Below, piece by piece: positions 26,289-35,075 of a DNA stretch of 64,000 nucleotides. The notes below the pieces were generated by a model. The model worked only from the letters and a program-made list of their open reading frames with translations. It had not been told where the DNA came from and ran no database searches. The number at the start of each line of letters is the position of its first letter. The first letter of the stretch is position 1. Both the position numbers and the translations under genes were made by a program. Source of the DNA: CAWATZ01 sp963784995 (GTDB lineage: Bacteria > Planctomycetota > Planctomycetia > Gemmatales > Gemmataceae); NCBI GenBank assembly GCA_963784995.1, contig CAWATZ010000003.1, positions 1,736,001 to 1,800,000 on the forward strand, written 5' to 3'.

Positions 26289-28579
26289 ATGGCTGCTCAA
26301 GAAAGGCGCGTTCCGACACCGGCCGAGTTGAAGGCATACTCCCTAGGCCAGCTCGATTTGCAACGACAGGGCGAGGTCGAGGCGTACCTGGCCAGGCATC
26401 CGGAAGACCTGGAGGTTGTTGCAGCCGCGCCGGACGACGAGGTGGTGGAGTGCCTGCGGGGAGCGGGGCCCTTGCCCAAACCGCGAGCCCGGCCCTGGCT
26501 CATGCAGCTGGCGATCGAGGCCGTGCTTCCCGTTCTCGGCGGCTGTGCAGGAGCATTGGCCGGCGGTGCAGGTGGTGTGGTCGGCGCGATAGCCGGACAG
26601 GTGGCCGAAAAAGCCATCAATTTCTTCGGTCAGCGTATTGTTGAGGTGTGGCGCGGGTGGTTGCGAAAGCAGCCCGAGGGTCTGCAAGCGGCGGCCCTGA
26701 CGGAGCTGGCCGAAATCGCCCCAGAGGCAGCCCGCGGCGATGTACTGGCCGTCCTGGCGGAGAAGGCGCCACAGGCCAGCCCGGCGGATAGGCAGGCGGC
26801 CAGCGACTACCTCAGGCCATCCCGCGTTCGGTACGTCGATCGCTGCTCAGCAACCGGGAGAAGGGGGGGCGACAGTTGCCGCCGACAATGTCCGCGGACG
26901 ACTCGCGGAGCCTGCTGCAACTGCTGCCGACGGATCTGCCGCCCTACCCGACCCCGTTCGACCTGCCCGAAACGCCTTATCGGTTGGAGGAACTGATCGG
27001 CAGCGGCGGCTTTGGGGCTGTCTACCGGGCCAGCGTCTCGTCTGAGCAGCACCTTTTTCGGGCGATCAAATTCTGTCTGGACCGCTCTCTCTTTCCCGCG
27101 TTGGAGCGAGAGCGGGACAACCTGGAGCGGTTGATGAAGGCGGGCGGCAAAACCTGGTCGCCGCGCCTGGTCCGGTTGTACGGCTACAACCTGGAACACC
27201 GCACTCCCTACCTGGTCTACGAGTTTGTCGCCGGCGGCGACCTGGTTCGCTGGTTGGCGAAGCGCGAGGCCAAACTCGGCCGGGGACTGAACCCGTCCGA
27301 GGTGCTCGCGCTGATCACCCAGGTTGCCGAGGCACTGGCCTTCGCTCACAAGCACGGTCTGGTTCACCGCGACTTGAAGCCGGCCAACGTCCTGATGACC
27401 GGCGAGAAAACCATCAAGCTGGCGGACTTCGGCATTGGCGGGCTGGTGGCCAGGCAGGCCGTGCAGTCGAGCAAAATCGGGACGATGGAATCCAGCCGTC
27501 TCGGCGCAGCCGAGCAGGCCAGCCTGTTCCGAGGTGCCGGGACGCCACTATACATGTCGCGGGAACAGAAAGAGGGGGCGGCACCCGACCCCCGGCACGA
27601 CATCTACAGCCTGGGCGTGATGTGGTATCAGTTGCTGGTCGGTGACGTGACGCGGGAGATGGCCCACGGTTGGGAGCGCGAGTTGGAGGCGAAGTTCGCC
27701 GTGCCGGTAGGGCACGTCAGCCTGATCGAAAAGTGCGTCGGCTGGATCGAGGAACGGCCCAAGGATGCCGGGGTACTTCTGACCTTACTGCGCGGGTTAC
27801 AGGAGCCAGTGGTGGTCGATCCGCCTTCTCCGCCACCGGAACCGGACTCCCTGCCCGTTCCTCCCAGCTCCGAGAGCCAGCGCTCCCGACAGTTCCTCTT
27901 CGTGACCTGGCTTCGGCAGTTGCTTGACCGTCACGATATGGTCGCTCGGTCTGTTGGAGCATTCTCAGTAATCATCCAGGGGATTCTCCTTGGCCTTGCA
28001 TTGGGGTATGTCTTGTTTGTCATCACTGCGGAAAGCCAGGGAGTACCACATAGGTTCGACGACTATTATTTATCAAAGCCTCGTCCGCGTCAGTTGGGGG
28101 AGAGTCATACCGAGTATTTAGTGAGTGTTCAGAAATATAGAGAGCAGGCGTGGATTCAGGAGTGGAAGCGGGCCGAACAGATTGGTATGCTGGTTGGTTT
28201 CCTGAGTGGTTTCGCCCTTCTGATTCTGTTCATCTGGCTGCGGTTACGGTCCAAGTGGAAGACGAGGGTCAGGGCAGAACAGAGCCTCGCGGCCAAGATC
28301 GACCAGATGCTGACTGCATTCCCCCAGGAGTGCCAAACCTGGGGAGGCCGGGCCGCGCTGGCGGACGCGGAGACGGTGAAAGCGATCCTCCGCGAGTTGG
28401 AACCGCCGCAGCTGGGCTCCCACGTTGAGGAACCGGTCTTTGGTAGGGAGGAGATGGAAGCGCCCCCTGCACCGCTCCAGCCAACACTGGGCCAGCAACT
28501 GGGCACCGTCAACATTGTCCTGATCGCACTCTTCGCCGCGGCGGCCGCGTGGCTGCTGATCTCGTTCATTAAGTTCTGA
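26289..28579 (+). CDS. Ser/Thr protein kinase with N-terminal regulatory region, partner of the ECF sigma factor; frameshifted
   Basis: The first part (MAAQERRVPTPAELKAYSLG, HPEDLEVVAAAPDDEVV, an Ala/Gly-rich hydrophobic segment VLGGCAGALAGGAGGVVGAI) is typical of kinases encoded next to planctomycete ECF sigma factors. At about 26811-26816 one base is missing; the -1 frame carries on as AIPRSVRRSLLSNREKGG and into the kinase domain (from about residue 229): GSGGFGAVYRA, AIKFCLD, HRDLKPANVL, DFGIGG, and the activation segment GTPLYMSREQ. After the kinase come three membrane segments (VIIQGILLGLALGYVLFVI, MLVGFLSGFALLILFIWL, IVLIALFAAAAAWLLISF). A downstream ATG at 26876 would allow a shorter kinase if the shift is real. 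Confidence 0.88.
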
Positions 28580-28918
28580 CCAGGGGAGCGACGCGGCGCC
28601 AGCTCGCAGCAACGCCGCCATCACCTCGGGGCGCGGGTGTTTGTGCTGATTGTTCGACCCCACCGAGACGATGCCGAAGTTTGTCTTCACGGCGCTGGAA
28701 TAGAGCCAGTCGAGTTCTGTCCGAAGTCGTGCCTCGAAGGCCGATTGGGTTTCTCCGGGATGCTGCCGCTCCCACACGGCCCCGGCGTGGTGCGGGACGG
28801 TCAAGAGGTCGCACTTGAAGGGCCGCTTCCGTCGTTCCATCACCCCTTGCCACTCGGCGATCGTGGAGTCACCGGCCAAAATCACCCGGCGCGATCCATA
28901 GCCGACTTTCAACCGCAT
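28580..28918 (-). pseudogene. Metallo-beta-lactamase-fold (ComEC-like) hydrolase remnant
   Basis: A 113-codon fragment encoding the middle and C-terminal part of an MBL-fold protein: GYGSRRVILAGDSTIAEW, CDLLTVPHHAGAVWE, FGIVSVGSNNQHKHPRPEVM and LLRAGA. These match the LTGD, KVPHHG and SVGxNNxxxHP blocks of ComEC C-terminal-type hydrolases. The N-terminal half with the HxHxDH site is missing: the frame begins at the edge of the long palindrome at 28923-29084, and the 3' end runs into the kinase gene. Both ends therefore look cut. Confidence 0.7.
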
Positions 28919-28922
28919 CAGA

Positions 28923-29084
28923 CCTTTCTGCAGACACCGAGGGACTCGGTTTTGTTAGCCGCGACGCGGAGCCGCGCAGTGGCGTAGCGGAGCGCGGGGC
29001 CGGCCGCGCTCCGCTGCGCCGCTCGTTCCTCGCGGCTCCGCGTCGCGGCTAACAAAACCGAGTCCCTCGGTGTCTGCAGAAAGG
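28923..29084. repeat. Long palindromic element, perfect 54-bp arms
   Basis: Arms 28923-28976 and 29031-29084 are perfectly complementary (outer end cctttctgcagacaccgag). The 54-nt centre has its own palindrome (gcggagcgcgg / ccgcgctccgc). The inner part, from ccgcgctccgctgcgccg to gtcgcggctaacaaa, is shared with 53862-53908. The element separates the MBL remnant from the XRE operon. Confidence 0.92.
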
Positions 29085-29113
29085 GCGGACGCAGAAGGGA
29101 CTCTCCCGGCGGA

Positions 29114-29851
29114 TCAGTCGTATTTCTCCCAGTCCACCTGGGGGAGATCCTTTGATGTCGGCACCGAATCCCAGAGTGCGTCGCGGTCGGCGGCTTTCGG
29201 CACTTGAGCGAGAGGAACCACGTCGAGAATCCTCAGCAGTCGGTGCGTGGTGGAATCGCGGAGGACGACCGCCTCGAACCGTCTCCCGGCGAAGAGCGAT
29301 GCGAACTCGGGGGGAGCGAGATCCAGCTGAATGTCCTCGATTCGGCCTGATTCCCAGCGGATCTGGTTCGGCAACGCCCGGGGTTCGTGGGCCGTGGGCC
29401 GGCGCTGGGAGATGGCGCCGATCTGCCGAATCCGGTAAGGCGTGTCGCGGCGGTACGCTGTCACGTCCACCAGAAGCTCGATTTGCTCCCACTCTTCCTT
29501 CTCGTCCGAGTTCATCTCCCAGGGTCGTTTCGCTAGCAAGGTCTGGAACTTGACGTGGAACTGCTCATTCCAATTTCGTTGGGCTTCATCCAACGTCTTG
29601 CCGATGCCGAGAATGTGGAGATTGCAAGGGGCCACGCTTAACTCTCCGACCACGCCCCGCGTCCGGGGGAAAAACGTGGCGAGCATCTGAGAGCGGGGGC
29701 GGTACAGAGCATCTCCGACGCGGATTTCATCGAACGGTCTCTGGAGAACGTCGAAGAGTCCACCCCTCACATTCGACCGTACCTCTGCCGAGAGCGAGCG
29801 GAACATTTCAACTGGACGGACTTCCGCAGGGCCGGCGTCGAGCGGGAACAT
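29114..29851 (-). CDS. Third gene of XRE-TIGR04255 operon, unknown function
   Basis: 245 residues; starts three nt after the stop of the TIGR04255 gene, so translation is probably coupled. No signal peptide or membrane segment. A central segment ELSVAPCNLHILGIGKTLDE, AQRNWNEQFHVKFQTLL has the GxGxTxxEA pattern of HicB/DUF1902-type antitoxin folds, and KRPWEMNSDEKEEWEQIELL is strongly charged. The C-terminal third (SGRIEDIQLDLAPPEFASLF, AGRRFEAVVLRDSTTHRLL, RILDVVPL) looks like a separate small beta domain. I do not recognise a named family; the HicB resemblance is tentative. Confidence 0.7.
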   Translation of the reverse strand: MFPLDAGPAEVRPVEMFRSLSAEVRSNVRGGLFDVLQRPFDEIRVGDALYRPRSQMLATFFPRTRGVVGELSVAPCNLHILGIGKTLDEAQRNWNEQFHVKFQTLLAKRPWEMNSDEKEEWEQIELLVDVTAYRRDTPYRIRQIGAISQRRPTAHEPRALPNQIRWESGRIEDIQLDLAPPEFASLFAGRRFEAVVLRDSTTHRLLRILDVVPLAQVPKAADRDALWDSVPTSKDLPQVDWEKYD

Positions 29852-29854
29852 GAA

Positions 29855-30640
29855 TTACTCCTTTTCTGGAATCGGCTCGAACATTCGCCACGCCTTCTCG
29901 GTGAAGCTTTTCTCGAAGCAACCAAGAAGGCGGTTGTGGGCCTGTTCAAGGCGGGCAACTACGTCGCTCTCCACCAGGCTCAGTCCGTGCGTGCCGCTCA
30001 ACCTCCAGTCCATGCGGAATCGGGCGTTCACGCCCAGGGGGTCGCGCTCATCCTGTAACCGGACCTCCAGAGCATCGTTGGTGTCCGGCGGCTGGGTTGT
30101 GTACTGCACGACGAAGTTCAGGATCGACCCAAACACGGCGTCGGGGAGATCAATTCCCAGCGTGAAATACTCGCCCAGGTTGAGGGTCTTGTCCCGCTCG
30201 AAAGGGATGACGACCAGATCGACGTATTGGACGGCAAACTCCAGAAGCCGGGTCGGCTGGAACATCTCGACGTAGGCTCGGAATTTCTCCAGAGATTCCG
30301 TCTTCAAGGCTTTGAACCCCTCATACCCCTTTTCCGTCCACAAGAAGTTACAGGCGACCGCATCACGGGTTAACTGAACGTAGCGACTGCCTTCCCTGTT
30401 TGATGCACGCACCGCCTGGACGTGGACCGGCCCCGGCACGATCTCCGGGTTTCGATGCCGCTGCACCTTCTCGATCCTGAATTGCCGCTGGAAGAGGGCT
30501 TCGCGTTCGGGATACGTCTCCTGAAAGCGGTCCAGGTAAGCGGACGCCTCCGGGAACCCCCATTCGCGCCGTTCATCACCATGATCGAAGCGGAACTCAA
30601 TCCACGCCTGGATGATCGGTGGTTTACCCAGCTTCATCAT
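29855..30640 (-). CDS. TIGR04255 family protein
   Basis: 261 residues. N-terminal KLGKPPIIQAWIEFRFDHGD fits the start of TIGR04255, a sporadically distributed family of about 250 residues without known function. Other family-like blocks are RNREGSRYVQLTRDAVACNF (here SNREGSRYVQLTRDAV), YEGFKALKTESLEKFRAYVE, QPTRLLEFAVQYVDLVVIPF and the late WRLSGTHGLSLVESDVVARL with a C-terminal helix that ends EKAWRMFEPIPEKE. Its ATG overlaps the stop of the XRE gene (ATGA type), and the third gene follows after three nt. Sporadic occurrence and tight linkage to a regulator suggest a horizontally moved module such as a defence or toxin-antitoxin system; this is inference. Confidence 0.85.
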   Translation of the reverse strand: MMKLGKPPIIQAWIEFRFDHGDERREWGFPEASAYLDRFQETYPEREALFQRQFRIEKVQRHRNPEIVPGPVHVQAVRASNREGSRYVQLTRDAVACNFLWTEKGYEGFKALKTESLEKFRAYVEMFQPTRLLEFAVQYVDLVVIPFERDKTLNLGEYFTLGIDLPDAVFGSILNFVVQYTTQPPDTNDALEVRLQDERDPLGVNARFRMDWRLSGTHGLSLVESDVVARLEQAHNRLLGCFEKSFTEKAWRMFEPIPEKE

Positions 30641-31032
30641 CCACCCCCAACGATCCCACTGATCCTTCCGGCGTCTCCGCGAATTGCTCCTGAACTCGGT
30701 GCTTTTTGCCCCTCAAGCTGTCTTATCACCTCGTCCAGGGTCACATCGTCCAGCAAAGCCAGTTTCCGGAAGGTGTCGGGCCGCTGGAGAACTCTCTCAC
30801 GGATGACGGCAGGGATCTTTTTCGCCAGCAGCAGCAACTCGTCCACATCCGCGTCCAGGGCAATCGCCAGCCGGCGAATGAGTTCCTCTGAAGGATACGG
30901 GGCGAAGTCGAGCTTCTCCGACTCGACCTTGCTCAAGTAGGTGTAGTTGATGCCAACCTGCAGCGCCAGCCGTTTCTGGCTCAAGCTTTTCGCCTGACGC
31001 AACTTGCGCAATTTCTCGCCGAAAGTTGTCAT
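30637..31032 (-). CDS. XRE-family HTH transcriptional regulator
   Basis: 131 residues. Helix-turn-helix at residues about 5-60: FGEKLRKLRQAKSLSQKRLA, LQVGINYTYLSKVESEKLDF, PSEELIRRLAIALDADVDEL. The second half (LLLLAKKIPAVIRERVLQRP, DTFRKLALLDDVTLDEVIRQ) resembles regulators encoded beside ImmA/IrrE-type genes or toxin-antitoxin genes. It is the first gene of a three-gene operon and overlaps the next gene by four bp. Autoregulation is expected from the family; no operator could be assigned in the upstream region. Confidence 0.92.
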   Translation of the reverse strand: MTTFGEKLRKLRQAKSLSQKRLALQVGINYTYLSKVESEKLDFAPYPSEELIRRLAIALDADVDELLLLAKKIPAVIRERVLQRPDTFRKLALLDDVTLDEVIRQLEGQKAPSSGAIRGDAGRISGIVGGG

Positions 31033-31468
31033 CGTTGCTACCGCCCTTGAACAGGCTCTGATTTCAGCATAGGAGAGTTGCAGTCGATTTTCAACCCTGG
31101 AAACCGGGAGTCAACGTCAATGCCCCAGGCGATGCCTCCCACCGAACGAAGGATGAGAGGGGTGTCCGGGGGGCAGTGGAAACGAATCGACTGAACTACT
31201 GTGGTATCAATATCTTGTGGCGATACAATTCGTTTCCCAAGTTCGTTTCCGTGCCCAACGCTGGCCTTCCCACGCTGTCTCGATCTTGCTGAACCTCTCC
31301 TGGCAGCGGTACGGCCAGCGTCCCGACGTTCCGCTACAATCTCCTGCAATTGCTGACAAAACGTCGGACAAGGGGAAAGGCGGCAGGAGTGTGAGCGTCT
31401 CAAGTGAGCCTCTGGGAATGGCCTTGCTGGGCTTTCCCCCGGGGACTGCTCCAGCAGGTCCGGGCGTG
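31033..31468. other. Upstream region of the XRE operon, with duplicated hom leader
   Basis: The first 180 bp should hold the XRE operon promoter. From about 31217 it is a copy of the hom leader (separate entry). No gene supported. Confidence 0.5.
31217..31431 (+). repeat. hom leader duplication, copy A
   Basis: Matches 34905-35118 (the authentic hom leader and first 14 codons) with scattered differences, for example caagttcgtttccgtgccca and the stretch from gtcccgacgttccgctacaa to gtgagcgtctcaagtgagcc. After ttgctgggct the sequence diverges: hom continues with its Rossmann loop, the copy with ttcccccggggactgctcc. Confidence 0.85.
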
Positions 31469-31714
31469 TCACTGCAGCGTGTAAGTCTGGTAATCCTCCG
31501 CGGTCTCGAGAGGCACCTGGATGCTTCGCCCGTCGAGCGTGAACACCAAGCGTGACGGAACCCTGATCTTGGACCCGGGCTGCAGGGAAACCTTGATGCG
31601 CGGCCCTTTATTGTCCCTGGGCATCGACAGTTGCGCCAGCTCGATCGGCAAGCGCAAGCGCTCGTACACGGCGACAGGATGGTCATTGAGGAACTTCAGC
31701 ACCTCTGCCGCGAG
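31282..31714. repeat. Segmental duplication shared with 32975-33406
   Basis: The block comprises the hom leader, the start of hom and the 3' two-thirds of a 90-residue minus-strand gene. At about 31715 the match to the second copy ends and 33 bp related to the protease gene (around 34460-34493, gaggtcgatcctcttggggg) follow. This marks a recombination junction. Confidence 0.8.
31469..31714 (-). pseudogene. 5'-truncated copy of the 90-residue hypothetical gene
   Basis: Encodes EVLKFLNDHPVAVYERLRLP through TAEDYQTYTLQ, nearly identical to residues 14-90 of the intact copy at 33159-33431. The first 13 residues and the ribosome site are missing, replaced at about 31715 by sequence from the protease gene. 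A GTG at 31702 could in principle start a shortened product. Confidence 0.75.
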
Positions 31715-31924
31715 GTCGATCCTCTTGGGGGCGGGGCGCCGACGCCGTTCAGCACGGTATCGGTCCCCAGTACAGGAAGACTAATTGTCGCTTGACAATC
31801 TGGGCAAGATCAGTAGAGCAATTGGAGCGGTCTTCGAGAAGGTAACATCAGCCTTCAACAGAAGCCGAGCCTCAGAGAGCGTTCATCTGGGAAAGATTGG
31901 TCAAAACACCACGGAGAAGCGATC

Positions 31925-32911
31925 ATGGACCGGCAGCTGAGAGGATTCGGACTGAGGGTTGTTGTGGCGGGGGCCATTTTCGGCCTGGCTCAGTTCACAC
32001 CGGGATTCGCGCAGGACGCAAAGCTCCGAGCGACGATCGAGGTCAACAACGCCGTCCAGAGCATGGCTTTCAGTCGGGACGGGGCCACGCTCGTCACGGG
32101 TTGCAGCGATGGCTCGGTACGCCTCTGGGACTTGGCCACCAACAAGGCCAAGGCAACCCTGATGGGTCACACCCAGTTGGTTAGCGGGGTGGCCTTTCTT
32201 CCGGGCGACAAGCGCCTGATCACCGCCAGCGGCGACAAGACAATCAAGCTCTGGGATCTGAGCACAGGAAAGACTACCGCGACCCTGCAGGGGCAGACGA
32301 AGCCAGTCCTCTGTCTGGCCGTCAGCCCAGACGGATCGACCGCTGCTACCGGAAGTGGGATGGACGATCCGACCTTCAAGCTGTGGGACTTGGCCGCCGG
32401 GAAAGAGAAGTCGCTCCTGAAGGGGCACAGCGGGATCGTCTTAGCGGTGGCGTTCAGCCCCAACGGAAAGGTTCTCGCATCTGGAAGCCAGGACAAGAGC
32501 ATCAAGGTCTGGGACGCGGCCAGTGGCAAGGAGTTGGCAACCTTGAAAGGCCACTCCGCGGGCGTGAAAGGGCTCGCATTTAGCCCCGACGGAAGAACGC
32601 TGGCGGCGGGTGACTACGACAACAACATCAAGCTGTGGGACCTGGGCTCAAGGAAGGAGAAGCTTACCCTCAAGGGCCACACACGGTCGGTCCAGACCCT
32701 CGCGTTCAGCCCGGACGGCAAGACCCTGGCGTCGGGAAGCTCCGATGAGTCGTCGCGATTGTGGGACGTGGAGACAGGTAAAGAGAAAGCGAAGCTTGCA
32801 GGGCATTTCTTCCTTGTTACGTCGGTCGCCTTTAGCCCGGACGGCAAGATGCTTGCCTCGGGAAGTATGGACGGCAAAGTGCTCCTGTGGACGCTGACCG
32901 GGGGCAAATGA
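31925..32911 (+). CDS. Secreted WD40-repeat protein
   Basis: 328 residues; ATG at 31925 with GGAG eight nt upstream. Signal peptide (LRVVVAGAIFGLAQFTPGFA, cleaved before QDAK). Seven WD40 repeats, most with the SPDGKTLASGS..D.SIKLWD pattern and GHS/GHT starts, form one propeller. Same length and layout as the protein at 1546-2523, so the two are paralogues, though this one lies in a duplicated mosaic region. It sits between copies A and B of the hom leader. No enzymatic motif. Confidence 0.9.
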   Translation: MDRQLRGFGLRVVVAGAIFGLAQFTPGFAQDAKLRATIEVNNAVQSMAFSRDGATLVTGCSDGSVRLWDLATNKAKATLMGHTQLVSGVAFLPGDKRLITASGDKTIKLWDLSTGKTTATLQGQTKPVLCLAVSPDGSTAATGSGMDDPTFKLWDLAAGKEKSLLKGHSGIVLAVAFSPNGKVLASGSQDKSIKVWDAASGKELATLKGHSAGVKGLAFSPDGRTLAAGDYDNNIKLWDLGSRKEKLTLKGHTRSVQTLAFSPDGKTLASGSSDESSRLWDVETGKEKAKLAGHFFLVTSVAFSPDGKMLASGSMDGKVLLWTLTGGK

Positions 32912-32974
32912 CGCAAAACCTGGCGAGCAGACATCGCCTCGCCCTGCGACCCGCTTTCCCCACGATTTCTCGGC

Positions 32975-33123
32975 CTCGCGGAATCTCTCCCGGCAGCGGT
33001 GCGGCCAGCGTCCCGACGTTCCGCTACAATCTCCTGCAATTGCTGACAAAACGTCGGACAAGCGGAAAGGCGGCAGGTGTGTGAGCGTCTCGAGTGAGCC
33101 TCTGGGAATGGCCTTGCTGGGCT
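32975..33123 (+). repeat. hom leader duplication, copy B
   Basis: Second partial copy of the hom leader and first codons (gtcccgacgttccgctacaa, aaacgtcggacaagcggaaa, gtgagcgtctcgagtgagcc). Like copy A, it diverges from hom after ttgctgggct and continues with the same foreign sequence as copy A. Confidence 0.85.
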
Positions 33124-33158
33124 TTCCCCCGGGGACTGCTCCAGCAGGTCCGGGCGTG

Positions 33159-33431
33159 TCACTGCAGCGTATAGGTCTGGTAGTCCTCCGCGGTCTCGAG
33201 AGGCACCTGGATGCTTCGCCCGTCGAGCGTGAACACCAGGCGTGACGGGACCCTGATCTTGGACCCGGGCCGCAGGGAAACCTTGATGCGCGGCCCTTTA
33301 TTGTCCCTGGGCATCGACAGTTGCGCCAGCTCGATCGGCAAGTGCAAGTGCTCGTACACGGCGACAGGATGGTCATTGAGGAGCTTCAGCACCTCTGCCG
33401 CGGTGGCCTGCCGGGTAGTGGATCTCGCCAT
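33159..33431 (-). CDS. Small hypothetical protein (intact copy of duplicated gene)
   Basis: 90 residues from the ATG at 33431, with GGAGGGAG upstream. Sequence ARSTTRQATAAEVLKLLNDH, then PIELAQLSMPRDNKGPRIKV, SRLVFTLDGRSIQVPLETAE. It is probably a small cytosolic alpha+beta protein; no family recognised. It converges on copy B of the hom leader. The truncated duplicate is at 31469-31714; selection on the shared part is suggested by mostly conservative differences (R/H, Q/R). Confidence 0.7.
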   Translation of the reverse strand: MARSTTRQATAAEVLKLLNDHPVAVYEHLHLPIELAQLSMPRDNKGPRIKVSLRPGSKIRVPSRLVFTLDGRSIQVPLETAEDYQTYTLQ

Positions 33432-33553
33432 GTCTTCTCCCTCCTGTCTGCCAGGGCACCCCATCGGCCCTGACGTCATTGTACCCCGGCAAGCGGCGAC
33501 CAAGCAAGCAGACCTCCCGAACAGACCTGGGACCGCGTGCCGAGAAGGCGTTG

Positions 33554-34711
33554 TTAGGGGGTAACTACCAAGGCCCCTGCGGTCCCCAGTTCCTTCACCA
33601 GAGCACTCAGGACGTCGGTGATGGGGTTCACCAGCGTCTGCTGCTGGCTGCCGGCGAACAGAAGGCCGACCAGCTCGTTCCGGGCATTCAGGACGCCACT
33701 GCCGCTGTCACCGCGGTCACTGAACGGGCCGACGTTGTCGGGGGTGGCCTTGACCACCAGTTGTCCCGCGAAGAAGGCCGAGCGGCCATCGTAGTCGATC
33801 ATCGCAGTCCCGGCGAGGCCGGTGACGACACCCTCGGTGCAGCCGGTGGTGCGACCGACCTTGAAGACCCGGCTGTCTCCAAGGACCCGGTTCAGGTCGT
33901 TCGGGTCCGGCTGGTACACCCACGTCCCACGGATTCCCCCGCCGAACGTCAGCCGGTCCATGTCGCCGCGGGGACGACCTGGGGGCGTCAACCGGGCCGC
34001 GGCCGCGTCCACGCGGTTGACGGGGATCTTCGTCGCAGTCCGAAATTGGAGCGGCACGACGGCGGCCATTTCGGCGACCTTCAATTCCGTGATCAGGGCG
34101 GCCTCGGTGGGCAGCAAGCGGAGTTCGATCTCCGTGAGATCCAACGTACCGGGCTGCACGATCGCCTCGCCCAGGACCACCTTGACGCCGGCCTTGTCGC
34201 TCGACTTGCCGAGGACGTGATTGTTGGATACCAGGTAAGCGTCCTTGTCATCGCGGAGGAAGAAGCCGAGGGTGCCAACGCTCAACCGGTCGGGGTAGTC
34301 CTTGACCGGGTTGGTGATGCCGATGCCGCAGCGCAGCGCGTGGAAGTACTTCTGGGAATCCAGGGAAGGCAGTGGCCCGCCATACAGCCCGCGCAGGGGG
34401 GCGGGTATGCTCAGGAACGATTGCGGGTGAAACGCAGTCCCCGATTCCACCACGTCGAGGTCGATCCTCTTGGGGGCGGGGGCGCCGACGGCGTGCGCCA
34501 ACACGCGGTCAAAGGGCTCGAACCCGACCTTCCTCAGCTCGCTCTTGGAGAGCTTGCGCGGCACGAAGGCCGTGACGGCAAAATCCCGGGACTCGGTGAT
34601 GGGACCGTGGTCCTTGGTTGAAACGGCGACGGCGGTCAGGTTCGAGCCGGGGGCCGTCAACAGGGCGATCCCATGGGTTTCCACAAACGCGACCGCTTCG
34701 GAGAGGTCCAT
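33554..34711 (-). CDS. Trypsin-like serine protease domain protein
   Basis: 385 residues from the ATG at 34711 (MDLSEAVAFVETHG) behind AAAGGGA. The frame is open further upstream but that part overlaps the hom leader on the other strand. N-terminal ~100 residues are of unknown type; then the chymotrypsin-like part: His in SNNHVLGKSSD (about 165) and Ser in RGDSGSGVLNARNELVGLLF (about 335). The acid is not obvious; it may lie in the EIELRLLP segment. No signal peptide, so a cytoplasmic location or a regulatory, self-processing role is possible. A piece of this gene is also found at 31713-31745. Confidence 0.8.
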   Translation of the reverse strand: MDLSEAVAFVETHGIALLTAPGSNLTAVAVSTKDHGPITESRDFAVTAFVPRKLSKSELRKVGFEPFDRVLAHAVGAPAPKRIDLDVVESGTAFHPQSFLSIPAPLRGLYGGPLPSLDSQKYFHALRCGIGITNPVKDYPDRLSVGTLGFFLRDDKDAYLVSNNHVLGKSSDKAGVKVVLGEAIVQPGTLDLTEIELRLLPTEAALITELKVAEMAAVVPLQFRTATKIPVNRVDAAAARLTPPGRPRGDMDRLTFGGGIRGTWVYQPDPNDLNRVLGDSRVFKVGRTTGCTEGVVTGLAGTAMIDYDGRSAFFAGQLVVKATPDNVGPFSDRGDSGSGVLNARNELVGLLFAGSQQQTLVNPITDVLSALVKELGTAGALVVTP

Positions 34712-35075
34712 GCTCGTCCCTTTCGTGCTACCTCGGCCGGTGGCGACAGCCCAGACCCGGCTCCGGAAAGGCCTCAATAGGACTAACTCCTTCCCTCTCA
34801 CGAAGCAAGGGAAATCGGAGCGACGACAGCATCTTTCCGGTTCGCCGAACTCCGCGGCAGCGGAAACGAATCGACAGAACTGACTATCCTGTAATGGCTT
34901 GCGGCAAGATAATTCGTTTCTGCAAGTTCGTTTCCGTGCCCAACACCCGCCCGCTGCACGATTTCTCGCCCTCGCTGAACCTCTCCCGGCAGCGGTGAGG
35001 CCAGTATCCCGACGTTCCGCTACAATCTCCTGCAATTGCTGACAAAACGTCGGACAAGGGGAAAGGCGGAGGAGT
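34712..35075. other. Divergent promoter region of the protease and hom genes
   Basis: About 360 bp. The part from 34905 to 35075 is the hom leader, present in two further copies upstream. The repeated stretch cgtccgacgttttgtcagca (minus strand) may hold the promoter. No gene. Confidence 0.5.
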
